From Unio delphinus (taxonomy: Eukaryota > Mollusca > Bivalvia > Unionida > Unionidae), in assembly GCA_029339505.1 (NCBI GenBank), contig JAQISU010000036.1:1394501-1458500 (forward strand): a stretch of 64,000 nt of DNA, read 5' to 3'. Shown piece after piece: positions 63,916 to 64,000 of this stretch. Position 1 is the stretch's first letter; the number at the start of each line of letters is the position of its first letter. The notes beneath the pieces are model-generated. The model saw only the letters and a program-made list of their open reading frames with translations. It made no database searches and had not been told where the DNA came from. The position numbers were made by a program, and so were the translations under genes.

Positions 63916-64000
63916 AAAAGACTGAATAATATATAAAAGTATAGAAAAATTAATAATGTTGATTTTGGCAGTGCTGTTAATGTTGTTTATCAGGTAAAGA

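Overview
The window is eukaryotic nuclear DNA: AT-rich, intron- and repeat-dominated, with no dense or operon-like coding. Several tRNA-derived SINEs, eroded non-LTR retrotransposons of Tx1/L1-like, RTE-like and CR1/L2-like type, long (TA)n and (ATT)n arrays and virus-like Maverick/Polinton debris suggest a marine invertebrate, most likely a mollusc. The species cannot be named from this. No complete gene, rRNA, tRNA gene or CRISPR array was found. Most open frames are chance or repeat translations.

Layout. 1-19.8 kb: a 3.8-4.5 kb segment is duplicated (1,695-5,500 and 12,618-17,107), and both arms carry the same SINE at the same place. Between the arms lie possible minus-strand exons (6.6-7.6 kb), microsatellites and a well-bounded plus-strand exon (11,913-12,096). 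19.8-23.7 kb: an RTE tail fragment, the body and 3' UTR of a dead Tx1/L1-like LINE, then more RTE tails in inverted orientation. 24.4-26.7 kb: a decayed Maverick/Polinton (adintovirus-like) cluster with helicase C-terminus and HNH-like zinc domain (+), integrase and a phospholipase-A2-like domain (-), and a packaging-type ATPase (+). Further pieces of the family lie at 51.0-51.6 kb and 57.1-57.8 kb.

27-44 kb: introns or flanks of a probable minus-strand gene with an immunoglobulin-like exon (32,466-32,741) and a phase-compatible exon (29,992-30,143). This stretch has an unusual crowd of minisatellites with units of 24, 26, 39, 48, 49, 51 and about 55 bases. The 26-base array is built of telomere-like CCCTAA words and shows higher-order structure. 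44-48 kb: SINE, hairpin, CR1/L2-like LINE 3' end, an unrecognised broken coding frame (45,447-45,950), and a 941-base inverted-repeat element with Harbinger-like TTA flanks (46,236-47,176). 48-64 kb: a possible exon, Polinton pieces, SINE, microsatellites, a diverged 1.2-kb-spaced duplication and a roughly 2-kb-spaced duplication at the right end.

Functionally the window shows transposon layers plus exons of perhaps two to four unidentified host genes. The virus-like genes would once have worked together (integration, DNA unwinding, packaging), but every copy seen is broken. All exon calls rest on open frame, composition and splice signals read by eye, without any search.
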